Notes: generated by a model not told the origin, from the sequence alone. A DNA stretch of 64,000 nt from Monoplex corrugatus (GCA_030674185.1 JAPXFY010000026.1:43704132-43768131); one strand, 5' to 3'. Positions 10,157 to 21,826 are shown, counted from the stretch's first letter. Numbers and translations are program-made.

Positions 10157-10214
<58 letters not shown>
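10090..10214. repeat. (TG)n tract abutting a splice acceptor
   Basis: About 55 TG units with one GGGGTGGG interruption at 10150-10158. It stops four bases before the AG of the acceptor that opens the next WAP exon, so it occupies the place of the polypyrimidine tract. Confidence 0.95.
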
Positions 10215-10216
<2 letters not shown>

Positions 10217-10218
10217 AG

Positions 10219-10448
10219 TGACCAGGCTGGGGTCGTGTCCCACATTGTCCAGACTGGAGGCAGAGCCGTGTGGTGACCGCCATGAAGACCAGTGCCAGGT
10301 GGACAGGGACTGTGACGGTCACGACAAGTGCTGCCGTGGTCCTTGCAGCCTCACGTGCCAGGCGCCCTGTTTTCATTGGTTCAACGCAGCACGTGTCAAC
10401 CGCCCCTGGCGCCTTTCCCGCAGATGCAGGGAAGACATCCGGAGTTAA
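10219..10448 (+). CDS. WAP four-disulfide core domain exon (probably terminal)
   Basis: This exon continues the WAP gene of 5819-6043. The acceptor is GTGTACAG before 10219. The exon enters in phase 1, matching the phase 1 donor at 6043. The frame gives the pattern C-x10-C-x7-C-x5-C-x5-CC-x3-C-x3-C, eight cysteines with the DKCC signature, so it is a complete second WAP module. After the module the frame runs on for about 31 residues (basic, with two extra cysteines) to a TAA at 10446-10448. No good GT donor is seen near the end of the module, which is why I call it terminal. A protease-inhibitor or matrix role is family knowledge only. There is no clear AATAAA close downstream, and an ATTAAA lies near 11566. 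Confidence 0.75.
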
Positions 10449-11848
10449 GACCGAGTGATGTGGGTAGTGTGTCTTTTAAGATGGATGGGGACTGAGGTTG
10501 AATGTGGATAGAAATTTGAGAGTTGTTTAATTTAAAGCAAAAACTGGCTGAGTTAGTTAGTTCACTTTCTGTCTTTCTAAGATTGAGTGACGTTGGTGGG
10601 AACCTGTGTTGAGTACATTTAAGAGTATGAAAAAAAAAAATCTGAAAGTCTGTGGGATTGTCACGTTTCAGGTAAGGTTAGCAAGATTCTTTAGCTAAAT
10701 ATATAAAGTTTGTTTGCGAGTGTTTCGTAGTCAAGTTGAGAAAGAAAAAGGATCAAGTAAAGTTAGCTGGACTTTTAATAGGTGGCAAAATTGGATTTTA
10801 GCTTTAAAGCTGAATCAAGACTTTAAAAAGAAAGTAGGGGGGGGGGGGGGCGGCTTGTGAGACATAGTAGGGCTAAGCTGACGAAATGTTTAAGCTGAAT
10901 GAAAGTGAGAGTTTTTGCACGGAGTAAAACTGATGGGGCTTTTGGTTTCAGACAGATTGAGCACCGATTGAATTTGGCGAGACTCTGTGGTTTCGTGGTT
11001 CTCTAGGCTTTCGGTGTATTTTTGGTTTGGTAAGGATTTCCTTTCAAGTGTTCATTTATTACTTTTCAGTAGAAATAGGTAATGAGACGATTCACTGTTG
11101 GTATCTGTGAAGTTTGTTGGACTTTGCGTTTGGGCGATATGATATTCTTTTCTTTTTCAGACTGAGATAAGCTGATGGTACTTTATACAAGTTCTAGCAG
11201 TCCTTTATCCTTCTTCATTTTAAGATCTTCACAACTGATTTGTTTATTTCTGAAACTGGCTAAGCTTTCTGCAAAGGGTGAAGGAAAGAGGATGTAGTTC
11301 TGTCAACGTGTGATTTGCCCTTCACATGTTAAGATGTCATAATTGTAATAGTAGTAGTAGTAGTAGTATATTATTGTTGTTGATGATGGTCGTGGTCTTA
11401 CTGTTGTTACTATTATCATCATCTTCATTATTACTCGTGTTGGTATTAATTTTATCCTTTCTAGTTTCCTATTAGATAAGGCAGAATTTTAAACAGACAA
11501 TGATCTGATAGTACCTCGATGATGTCCTCTTTTTGTTTTCAAGGAACAAACTAAGAAAGGAAACTATTAAATACCTTGTATTCCTATAAACAAGCCTTTC
11601 ATGTAATCAACATTACACAAATGCTTTTTTTTCTTCTTTTTCCCACTGCTGCCTAAATTGTTAAGTCATATCTTTATTTATTTAACAGTATTTTTCACCA
11701 ATAATTCTTGGAGGATACATACTATCAGAGTTCGTAAACACTTGAAATCAGCAACATGTCAAAGCCAAGCCACGCATATACACACCCTCTCCCGCTATGA
11801 CATTCCCTTGCTCCCATAAATTCAAATTTCATCTGTACGAAAACTGAG
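10449..11848 (+). other. 3' flank of the WAP gene, no further gene seen
   Basis: AT-rich and without an ORF or repeat family I recognise. It contains a G run at 10838-10850 and a short (TAG)n near 11348. Part of it is probably 3' UTR; the cleavage site cannot be placed. Confidence 0.45.
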
Positions 11849-12050
11849 TAAACTTATTGTCTGAAAAAAAAAGGTATGGCGAAATTTTCATACAAAATAT
11901 GAAATTAAATTTTGGGATTTTATTGTCTGAAAAAAAATGTATGACGAATTTTTTCATTTAAAATATGAAATTAAATTCAGGGAACTTATTGTCTGAAAAA
12001 ATGTATGGCAAAAAATTCATATAAAATAAGAAATTAAATTTGAATGAAAG
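11849..12050. repeat. ~65-bp unit, three tandem copies
   Basis: The unit holds CTTATTGTCTGAAAAAAA, GTATGGCGAAATTTTCAT and AAATATGAAATTAAATT, present three times in a row with small indels. Confidence 0.75.
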
Positions 12051-12486
12051 ATCTTAAAACTTAAATACAAGACTTGAAAATACTTTACGTGAATAGACGA
12101 TAAAAGAAATAACGAAGAAACGCGACTGCGCAGAGTTATCACACAGAAGACTTCAGGAACTCATTTTACGTCGTTTTATTTAAGTCGTTCCAGGAGAAGA
12201 TGAAAATAATATATTTGTCATTATAACCGGACTTGACGAAAGATCAGCGTGACCGAATACATAACGACGAAGGAGGGTAGCACCAAGCGCCCAAATCAAT
12301 GCAATGAGCGTGTGTTTTACACCCATCCAGTTCTTTCGTTTCATGTTCTTGTTACAGGAGTTGTTGACATCAAAACTGGGGTGGGGGAAAACCTGCATGA
12401 AAATCCCGGGAGAGAGATCAGCTGAGAGTGTTGGTTCGGGGTTTGAAAATGTTGGGCGAAAGAAGACTGAAGTGTCTTTTACCGAC

Positions 12487-12850
12487 TTTTTAAGTCTGAG
12501 CGGGCCGACTGGCTCTTCAGATAGAGCCGTAGACTCAATATTTGATTCCTTTGAGTTCAATCCAGCCGGCAACATTAAAACCTGATCTGTTCTCTGTCTA
12601 TCGCAACGTATTCATCACTCTAGTGGTGTCAGATTAGTGTTTTATAGATCCCTCCTTCCGTTCTCCCTACGCCCCCCCCCCTTTAACTTCGTCCACTTCA
12701 AGACCTTGCATGCGCATAGAATTTTACGCAGGCTCAAGGAGTCTGCCAGACAACTGCTGGCAGATCTGGGTAGAAGGCGGTATACAGAATTGTCCGAATG
12801 CGATGAATCCTTCTTGAACACATCCCAAACTCCAAAGACAATTTTAAAGG
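12487..12850 (+). repeat. SINE family B, full length
   Basis: The head is GGCCGACTGGCTCTTCAGAT with B-box-like GAGTTCAATCC. The middle CTAGTGGTGTCAGATTAG, the C/T tract and the end TGCTGGCAGATCTGGGT and GAATCCTTCTTGAACAC all match the copy at 2769. It lies directly upstream of the 43-bp array. The interval 12051-12486 shows nothing else. Confidence 0.75.
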
Positions 12851-12867
12851 ATAGAGGGAAAGAAGAG

Positions 12868-14325
12868 AGAAGAAAGAATGAAGAATACGTGTGAAAAATA
12901 GAGGAAGAGGAAGAAGAATGAGAATACGTGTGAAAGATAGAGGAAGAGGAGAAAGAATGAAGATACGTGTGAAAAGATAGAGAGAAGAGGAAGAAAGAAT
13001 GAAGAATACGTGTGAAAAGATAGAGAGAGAAAGAGAAGACAAAGAAGAATGAAGAATACGTTGAAAGATAGAGAAGAGGAAGAAAGAATGAAGATACGTG
13101 AAAAGATAGAAAGAAGAGGAAGAAGAATGAAGAATACGTGTGAAAAGATAGAGAGGAAGAGGAAGAAAGAATGAAGAATACGTGTGAAAAGATAGAGAGG
13201 AAGAGGAAGAAGAATGAAGAATACGTGTGAAAAGATAGAGAGGAAGAGGAAGAAAGAATGAAGAATACGTGTGAAAAGATAGAGAGGAAGAGGAAGAAGA
13301 ATGAAGAATACGTGTGAAAAGATAGAAAAGGAAGAGGAAGAAAGAATGAAGAATACGTGTGAAAAGATAGAGAAGAAGAGGAAGAAAAGAATGAAGAATA
13401 CGTTGGTGAAAAGATAGAAGGAAGAGGAAGAAGAATGAAGAATACGTGTGAAAAGATAGAGAAGAAGAGGAAGACAGAATGAAGAATACGTGTGAAAAGA
13501 AAAGAGAGGAAGAGGAAGAAAGAATAAGAATACGTGTGAAAAGACAGAGAGGAAGAGGAAGAAAGAATGAAGAATACGTGTGAAAAGACAGAGAGGAAGA
13601 GGAAGAAAGAATGAAGAATACGTGTGAAAAGATAGAGAGGAAGAGGAAGAAAGAATGAAGAATACGTGTGAAAAGATAGAGAGGAAGAGGAAGAAAGAAT
13701 GAAGAATACGTGTGAAAAGATAGAGAGGAAGAGGAAGAAGAATGAAGAATACGTGTGAAAAGATAGAGAGGAAGAGGAAGACAAGAATGAAGAATACGTG
13801 TGAAAAGATAGAGAGGAAGAGGAAGACAGAATGAAGAATACGTGTGAAAAGATAGAGAGGAAGAGGAAGAAAGAATGAAGAATACGTGTGAAAAGACAGA
13901 GAGGAAGAGGAAGAAAGAATGAAGAATACGTGTGAAAAGATAGAGAGGAAGAGGAAGACAGTAATGAAGATACGTGTGGATAAAGATAGAGAGGAAGAGG
14001 AAGACAGAATGAAGAATACGTGTGAAAAGATAGAGAAGAAGAGGAAGAAAGAATGAAGAATACGTGTGAAAAGATAGAGAGGAAGAGGAAGAAAGAATAC
14101 GTGTGAAAAGACAGAGAGGAAGAGGAAGAAAGAATGAAGAATACGTGTGAAAAGACAGAGAGGAAGAGGAAGACAGAATGAAGAATACGTGTGAAAAGAC
14201 AGAGAGGAAGAGGAAGACAGAATGAAGAATACGTGTGAAAAGATAGAGAGGAAGAGGAAGAAAGAATGAAGAATACGTGTGAAAAGATAGAGAGGAAGAG
14301 GAAGAAAGAATGAAGAATACGTGTG
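12868..14325. repeat. 43-bp purine-rich minisatellite (~33 copies)
   Basis: The unit reads AAGAATGAAGAATACGTGTG then AAAAGATAGAGAGGAAGAGG and AAG; variants are 41-45 bp. The plus strand is about 90% purine. Because 43 is not a multiple of three, a stop-free unit on the minus strand makes all three minus frames open. This yields overlapping 380- and 588-codon frames rich in Ser/Leu/Phe that are not genes. Confidence 0.95.
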
Positions 14326-14949
14326 CCACTAGATCAGAACAGAAAAAGAACACTGTTTTAATGAGATACTTCATGGACTGCATGCATTTACTCCAATGCC
14401 CATTAAGTACGCTTTTATATTGCATTTCTTGCAAACTTGATGTGCTCGTCACAAATCTATTCATGCACACAGTACTCCCATTCAGTGTTAAAGGTAGCAT
14501 GTGTTCAAGGTTACGTTTATTGGCAACAGTACAAAGTAGCTAGGACTGGGTCTTATGAAACCACACTCGCTTGCTAACAATTTGATCCTGAAGGCCGCTA
14601 GCCCATATGGTCGTTCGTCTAGTTCAAATTGATAATAACAAAGACACAGAGAGAGACAGGGTGACGGGGAGGTGGAGAATAAAAGAGTGTTTCTGACTGT
14701 GGTCTACAGAAACAAAAAGCACCAGCATAATAACAAAAAACAAAACAAAAAACATAAAATAAAAACAAAACAACAGTAATCATGGCTAATACATGTACTT
14801 ACTCCTGTTTAAGATTACTCCTGTTTGGGTCAGGTTGACAAATGGCACAATCTGTCAGCGCTAAGCACGTAACTTCAGAAGCAATGTACGGTATTAGCTT
14901 AATTAAGGAATATAATTTTGCAGGTTGCCTCTTTGTCTAGATAACTTGA
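14326..14949. other. non-coding, no feature recognised
   Basis: AT-rich with an A-rich block at 14715-14775. No ORF with recognisable content and no repeat family match was found. Confidence 0.4.
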
Positions 14950-15142
14950 CGGGTATGGCGATCCAGTGGGTGAACGCCAGACTTCCAGTCGGAAGGTCCT
15001 GAGTTCGATCCCCCTAGAAACCTCTGCCTAATGGGTAAAGGGTAGATATTTCTTATTGATTTCTCAGGTCAACATGTGCGTAGACTTCCCAGTATCTAAA
15101 CCTTCTTCGTGTGTATATGCATATAGAAATCAAACAAGCACG
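14950..15142 (+). repeat. SINE family C, left part (tRNA-like head)
   Basis: The A-box-like TGGCGATCCAGTGGGTG and B-box-like GAGTTCGATCC sit at tRNA-like spacing. The body follows with GCCTAATGGGTAAAGGGT and TTCTTCGTGTGTATATGC. A family A retroposon interrupts it at 15143 and it continues at 15704. The head cannot fold as a full tRNA acceptor stem, so it is not called a tRNA gene. Confidence 0.7.
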
Positions 15143-15693
15143 ATACTGCTATTATTGTTATTGTTTAAAGCCCAGCCGACTGCGTAGAGCCATATCAGGG
15201 CTATAATCGTTTCAACGGATCAAAAAAAAAAATGAAAAGAAAATTAAGTACACATGTCAATGCATTCGCCACATAATCTAAGGAGATGCCCCTGGCGTTC
15301 ACCACTCCGTCCAATTTATTGCACAGCAGATTTTTAAAAAAAAAAAACCTGAATACAAACCGAAACAAAACTAATGACACTAAAACTAAAGTAAAACATA
15401 CATAAGAACGGGCCTAAACTACCTAAAATTGCCTCAGCATACCTCACCTCCCTGGAGCCAAAAATGCATTTTACGTATACATGTATACCCAATTATCAAT
15501 CCTAAGAAAAAGTAAGTAAGACTTTATCGAACACATACAGGGCAAGGCAGAAAATGATAGGAAGAAATGACAGAAATCAAAGGAACAAAGCAGAAACAAA
15601 GACAGCGACGGGAAAGGAAATTTCTAGCACAGAATTTCCAGAAGGTGGGGATACTATCTATACTGAAAGAGCCCTCGCATCCACACGGGGGGG
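15143..15693 (-). mobile_element. retroposon family A, full length, 10-bp duplication, nested in SINE C
   Basis: AACAAGCACG at 15133-15142 is repeated at 15694-15703. The element is 551 bp with the (AAT)n tail at the left (sense is minus) and CCCCCCCGTGTGGATGC at the right. It splits a SINE C copy, so it is younger than that SINE. Confidence 0.88.
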
Positions 15694-15703
15694 AACAAGC
15701 ACG

Positions 15704-15850
15704 CTAAACATCGTGTAATTCACTGGCTGAATTATAGAAACATGAAAACACCCGGCATGCACGCCCTCCAAAGATGCAGCCCATGCAACAACATAGTGAA
15801 ATGTGGATAGCTCGACTAACACCTAGAGTTCTCTGTGCTTACTTAGAAAA
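15704..15850 (+). repeat. SINE family C, right part
   Basis: GAAACATGAAAACACCCGGC and ATGCACGCCCTCCAAAGATG follow the block order of the C copies at 32010 and 52190, continuing the SINE interrupted at 15142. Confidence 0.55.
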
Positions 15851-16084
15851 TCTGACTGCATGTAATATACACAGTAAGTCCAGTTAAGTCTGGAGAACCG
15901 CGATATTCAAGAACAGTGTATAATAACTTGTAACAGCTTAGATGCAAGGCTCCTGTCTCTAAGTGTAAATGTCCAGTCATGCCTGCTGTCTTAATTTCAC
16001 CTACGTGTCAAAATGGGCAGCTGGTAATTCAGAGTTGGAGAAAGTAAAACACTGAGGGAAAACAGTGTGACCTCCGTTAGGAAA

Positions 16085-17935
16085 GCAGGCACAGAAGAGG
16101 TGGGATCTCTACAGCTTCATTCCCCTAATGATATGACGGTCATTAGAAAACATTATCTTTTCCCTTTGAGGTGGGATCTATGTTATTTCATACCCTAATA
16201 ATATGACGGTCATTAGAAAACTTATCTTTTCCCTTTGAGGTGGGATCTATGTTATTTCATCTCCTAATGATATGATGGTCATTAGAAAACTTATCTTTTC
16301 CCTTTGAGGTGGGATCTATGTTATTTCATACCCTAATGATATGACGGTCATAAGAAAACTTATCTTTTCCCTTTGAGGTGGGATCTCTATTATTTCATCT
16401 CCTAATGATATGACGGTCATTAGAAAACTTATCTTTTCCCTTTGAGGTGGGATCTCTATTATTTCATCTCCTAATGATATGACGGTCATAAGAAAACTTA
16501 TCTTTTCCCTTTGAGGTGGGATCTATGTTATTTCATACCCTAATGATATGACGGTCATAAGAAAACTTATCTTTTCCCTTTGAGGTGGGATCTATGTTAT
16601 TTCATACCCTAATGATATGACGGTCATAAAAACTTATCTTTTCCCTTTGAGGTGGGATCTCTATTATTTCATCTCCTAATGATATGACGGTCATTAGAAA
16701 ACTTATCTTTTCCCTTTGAGGTGGGATCTCTCTGACTTCATACCCTAATGATATGGCGGTCATTAGAAAACATCTTTTCTCTCTGAGGAGGGATCTCTCT
16801 GACTTCATACCCTAATGATATGACGGTCATTAGAAAACATCTTTTCCCTTTGAGGTGGGATCTCTCTGACTTCATACCCTAATGATATGACGGTCATTAG
16901 AAAACATCTTTTCCCTCTGAGGAGGGATCTCTCTGACTTCAAACCCTAATGATATGACGGTCATTAGAAAACATCTTTTCCCTCTGAGGTGGGATCTCTC
17001 TGACTTCATACCCTAATGATATGACGGTCATTAGAAAACTTATCTTTTCCCTCTGAGGTAGGATCTCTCTGACTTCATACCCTAATGATATGACGGTCAT
17101 TAGAAAACATCTTTTCCCTCTGAGGTGGGATCTCTATGACTTCATACCCTAATGATATGACGGTCATTAGAAAACATCTTTTCCCTCTGAGGTGGGATCT
17201 CTATGACTTCATACCCTAATGATATGACGGTCATTAGTAAACATCTTTTCCCTCTGAGGTGGGATCTCAACGACTTCATACCCTAATGATATGACGGTCA
17301 TTAGAAAACTTATCTTTTCCCTCTGAGGTAGGATCTCTCTGACTTCATACCCTAATGATATGACGGTCATTAGAAAACTTATCTTTTCCCTCTGAGGTGG
17401 GATCTCTCTGACTTCATACCCTAATGATATGATGGTCATTAGTAAACATCTTTTCCCTTTGAGGTGGGATCTCTCTGACTTCATACCCTAATGATATGAC
17501 GGTCATAAGTAAACATCTTTTCCCTTTGAGGTGGGATCTCTCTGACTTCATACCCTAATGATATGATGGTCATTAGTAAACATCTTTTCCCTTTGAGGTG
17601 GGATCTCTCTGACTTCATACCCTAATGATATGACGGTCATAAGTAAACATCTTTTCCCTTTGAGGTGGGATCTCTCTGACTTCATACCCTAATGATATGA
17701 TGGTCATTAGTAAACATCTTTTCCCTTTGAGGTGGGATCTCTCTGACTTCATACCCTAATGATATGACGGTCATAAGTAAACATCTTTTCCCTTTGAGGT
17801 GGGATCTCTCTGACTTCATACCCTAATGATATGATGGTCATTAGTAAACATCTTTTCCCTTTGAGGTGGGATCTCAACGACTTCATACCCTAATGATATG
17901 ACGGTCATTAGAAAACTTATCTTTTCCCTTTGTAT
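16085..17935. repeat. 67/69-bp satellite array (~27 copies)
   Basis: The unit holds CCCTAATGATATGACGGTCA, TTAGAAAACATCTTTTCCCT and TTGAGGTGGGATCTCTCTGA, then CTTCATA. The left half of the array has CTTATC and TATGTTATTTCA variants. The right half has CATC and CTCTGACTTCA. Each unit contains the inverted repeat CTAATGA/TCATTAG. From about 17400 to 17900 two unit types alternate. Short minus-strand frames (16602, 17209) are artefacts. Confidence 0.95.
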
Positions 17936-18059
17936 CTAAAAACTGCAGACAATCGTTTGTTGCTGACGTTTTCCCTGTGACAACTAGTATTATAGCTACT
18001 CACTTTTTGTATATCCAACACTCTTTTTATGTGACTGTAGTATCTTGATGAACACTGGT

Positions 18060-18568
18060 GGACAAAAAAAATATCTTCTTCTACTTGATCCTCAACTCTC
18101 TAAGCAAAAATTCATCACCCAAACCTGTCAATCTTGTTACTGTCATCTGCGAAGTTTCCGTTCTATTCGCCGTTCTTTCAACTTCAGCAGCGTCTAAACT
18201 TCCGACTTCTCTGATCTTGTCTCGCATCGATTATTGTGTCTGCTCTCTCTGGCTTGCCTGTTTCTTCTCTTACATGCCTCCAACGTATTCAGAATTCTGC
18301 GGCCCATCTTGCCCTTTGTAAAAAGAGGCATGGTGATGTCACTCCCTTACTTCACTTTCTTTATTGACTGCCCGTTTCGCAAAAAATTTCATACAAAATC
18401 AACACATTATGCCACAAGTGTATCAATGGTACTGCACATATTTATCTTTGTGCCCACTTCTGAATACATACCCCTACCAGACCTCTCTGTTCTGCTTCTG
18501 ATACTAGTTGTCTACAAATACCTCGATACAAATATACCATGGTCGGTCGCTGGTCGCTGTTTGTTTGT

Positions 18569-18600
<32 letters not shown>

Positions 18601-18690
18601 TGCTTGTTTGTTTGTACAACTGGAACGATCTTCCCCTATCTAGTAGACAGTCAGAAATTCTTGTCTTCCTTCAAGTCCAGTTTGAAGGCG
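18060..18690 (+). mobile_element. decayed LINE 3' coding fragment (jockey/CR1-like)
   Basis: Frame-jumping matches to the C-terminal end of a non-LTR RT polyprotein can be read: ILSRIDYCVCSLWLACF, then blocks around 18290-18400 and YNWNDLPLSSRQSE near 18620. Many indels and a (GCTT)n insertion at 18562-18612 break it. Clade assignment is from the RxDYCN-like and WNDLP motifs and is tentative. Confidence 0.6.
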
Positions 18691-18884
18691 TAGCGTTTTG
18701 CCCGGCAGTGATTTTCCCCTCTAATGTTCATTCCTTTGCCCTACTGCCTTCCTGTCCTCCCCCCAAAGATGTTATCAATAGTTGCCTCCCTTTCGAGTTT
18801 GCGTGTGCTTCGTACCCTGGAGTTTTTCTTGGGTGGTTGCTTTGGAGAATGGTGAGAGTGCGCGCTTCTGTTTGATTCTTGTGT

Positions 18885-19320
<436 letters not shown>

Positions 19321-19329
19321 TTTGCATCC

Positions 19330-19440
19330 ATATACTCATAAGTTGTAAATTGTAAAGCGCTCTGCGCTTGATGACAGTCACAGGCACTATGTATAGATGC
19401 CCAGTTATTATTATCATTATTATCAACATTACTAAGCCAA
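19330..19440 (+). repeat. candidate retroelement 3' tail
   Basis: AAAGCGCTCTGCGCTTGATG and then a (TTA)n-type tail. The pattern (short GCGC-type hairpin followed by a trinucleotide tail) recurs near 31270. No coding part is attached. Confidence 0.35.
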
Positions 19441-19679
19441 TTGTGCTTTTTAACTGAACTAGTGTGGGGTGGGGGGGGGTGGCACAGAGTTTTTAAAAGT
19501 CTCGGTCTGAACTAACGGGCAACATGTATGGCCTGTTGTTGGTGCTATCTATGTTTGACATGTCGTTGATGTTGATGATAGTCTTCGTTTGGATAATTGT
19601 TCCCGTCTTGTGTTGTCAAGACTTGTACAAAGTACATGTCATGTAAAGCACTTTGATGTCAACGAAAACCCATCACAGG

Positions 19680-19982
19680 ACCTGTTGTTGTTGTTGTTGT
19701 TGTTGTTGTCATGTAAACCACGTGTCTGATGTCACCGAAAATCCATCACAGTTGTTGTTGTTGTTTTTTCTTCTCCTTATTCTTCCTTTTCTTCTTCTTC
19801 TTTTTCTTCTTCATCTGCTTCTTTTTCTTCTTCTTCTGCTTCTTCTTCTTCTTCTTCTGCTCCTTTTTCTTCTTCTGCTTCTTCTTCTTCTTCTTTTTCT
19901 TCTTCTTCTTTTTTCTTCTTCTTCCTCTTTTTCTTCTTCTTCTTCCTCCTCCTCCTTGTCCTCCTCCACCTCCTTTTTTCCT
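19680..19982. repeat. (GTT)n and (CTT)n microsatellites
   Basis: GTT repeats lie at 19682-19708 and 19750-19765 and a 220-bp TTC/TTT pyrimidine tract at 19766-19982. Poly-Leu, poly-Phe and poly-Lys frames are artefacts. Confidence 0.92.
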
Positions 19983-20444
19983 TAACCCCTGGAGAGTCAC
20001 CGGGATACCACTCTAAAGAACTGTTCACCAAATTCCTCTAGCTATATTGGTTGTGTGGCCAAAGCCTGGATCTGCACAAATGGTTTCTCTGTCCATTAAG
20101 CAGTGTTTCCAGTCCATCGTTTCTATTTATATTTTTTTCCCTGTCTTCCCCTCCGTCACCTTCCCTCAATAGTTCCCTGGAGGACTGATACAGCAAGTCA
20201 ATAAGATCTTGTTACAAGGCCATACGAACGTAGTTTTTTTTTTTTTCAACTGATGTCAGATTGTCCAGTGTACTGCTTGATGGCTTAGCGCACTTTTTTT
20301 TTTTAATGTTTTTGTTTTTTAATTCAAGTTTAGGCAGAATTCATACAATATAAACGCATTTTTGTAGAACACTCACTTAAATGGATATCATACATGACAA
20401 TCAAATATACAGATAAGTGTGTATGTTCATTTATGATCAAAACA

Positions 20445-20466
20445 TACACACACATACACACATGCA

Positions 20467-20537
<71 letters not shown>

Positions 20538-20562
20538 ACACACACACGTGTGTGTGTGTGTA
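20445..20562. repeat. (CA)n microsatellite
   Basis: CA tract with a GCGCGCGC start and an ACACGTGTGT palindromic end. The stretch 19990-20440 and 20563-20830 shows no gene; it contains poly-T runs at 20236 and 20294. Confidence 0.9.
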
Positions 20563-20859
20563 CAGACTGCACAAAGACGTACAATTATATGTACACGCAC
20601 TCTTAAAGCTGACATTTGAATATTTTGATAAAGACACGAACAATAAAGTAAAGCAAAAAGGCATGAGTGTATCAAACCTGTCTTAAGAAAAGAACCACAC
20701 ACACTCTCCTCAGAAGAAAAAAACCCAGCAACAAATAACTTATTGTTCGTTTGCGGTGTTGTCATATTTGTATAACGTCTTATCTATTATAACTGTAACA
20801 CTGCAGTATGTCAGGTCATGGTCTGCAGAACCTGGCTGTGCGTCATAGAGCTTTGCGTA

Positions 20860-21010
20860 CTTATTTATAGGTGATATGATCAGTGTGTCTGATATTAATT
20901 ATAGCATCTTGCCATAACGCCTGATTTCCATGGCGTGGATTCGTCTTTCCAAATCTGCTGTGAGGGGCCATGTCTGACATGCATAAAGGAAGATGGAATA
21001 AATCCGCCCA
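20860..21010 (-). mobile_element. LINE RT C-terminal remnant, minus strand
   Basis: A minus-strand frame around 20861-21046 reads fragments such as RFGKTNPRHGNQALWQDAII, similar in layout to the tail region of endonuclease-type LINE polyproteins. Nothing else of the element is left. This is weakly supported. Confidence 0.35.
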
Positions 21011-21235
21011 CGTAATAGCGTTTTCGACAAATAGTTTCTCTGTCAATTGCTCAGTGTTGTCAGTCGACCGTCTTTATTTTGTTTTTGTTTTGTTTTTGTT
21101 TTCTTATGTTTTGTTTACGTGATAATGTGAAGTAACCGTCTCACTGCTGTAACCTTTTCTAGAAACAGATTCTACATACAAGGAAACAACACTCTTCTGT
21201 CTGATAATCAATACGCACTTCTTAACTATGTCATG

Positions 21236-21335
21236 CAACCAGTCAGTTAGTCAGTCAGTCAATCAGTCAGTCAGTCAGTTGGTCAGTCAGTCATCCCGAC
21301 AGTCGGTCTGCTGCAGTCAGTCAGTTACTGATAGC
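21236..21335. repeat. (CAGT)n microsatellite
   Basis: Imperfect CAGT tetramers with ATCAGT and TTGGT variants. Confidence 0.85.
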
Positions 21336-21499
21336 TTCAATGAACTCAAACAGTATCTTTCATATTATTATTTTTGCCCTGATCCCATGTAATGAAATAC
21401 AAGGATCTGATCAAATAGTTTCAATTTACATTTTATCACCGGAAATCCCAGAAATTGTTCTGACTGTACTGTGGTGTTTGGAGCTTTTTTTTTTTTTCA

Positions 21500-21595
21500 A
21501 GACGGGTTCATGACACCGAGATAATTCCATATGCGCTTCACCCAAACCTGCCATCCATTCTTTGGCAGACTCCACCAGTGACAGAATGATAAAAA
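21500..21595 (-). repeat. SINE family B fragment (3' part)
   Basis: ATAATTCCATATGCGC, CCCAAACCTGCCA and TTGGCAGACTC match the antisense of the B 3' half. Nothing recognised lies between 21336 and 21499. Confidence 0.5.
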
Positions 21596-21741
21596 GATTG
21601 AACCCATACGCTAGGACAACCTGAATATCTTAACAGCGTGTAGGTCTTATGTGCAAAATGGCATAATGATCATTTTAGATCTCCTCCATCACATCAGTAG
21701 AGTAGTGCTTATGGCATTTTGTTCCAAGTAGACACCATATT

Positions 21742-21826
21742 CTGAAACTGAAAGTACAGGGGGAAACTCCAGTTTATACTTAGAAACTGAAACTGAAAGT
21801 ACAGGGGGAAACTCCAGTTTATACTT
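21742..21826. repeat. 43-bp tandem duplication
   Basis: GAAACTGAAAGTACAGGGGG and AACTCCAGTTTATACTTA occur twice head to tail, immediately before the Penelope-like pseudogene. Confidence 0.85.

Noticed and set aside
12642..14500. 380- and 588-codon minus-strand ORFs
   Set aside because: They are produced by the 43-bp array, whose length leaves all frames open; composition is only Ser/Leu/Phe-type repeats.
14954..15015. tRNA gene at the SINE C head (also 45311 and 51447)
   Set aside because: A and B boxes are present but no acceptor or anticodon stems pair; these are SINE heads.
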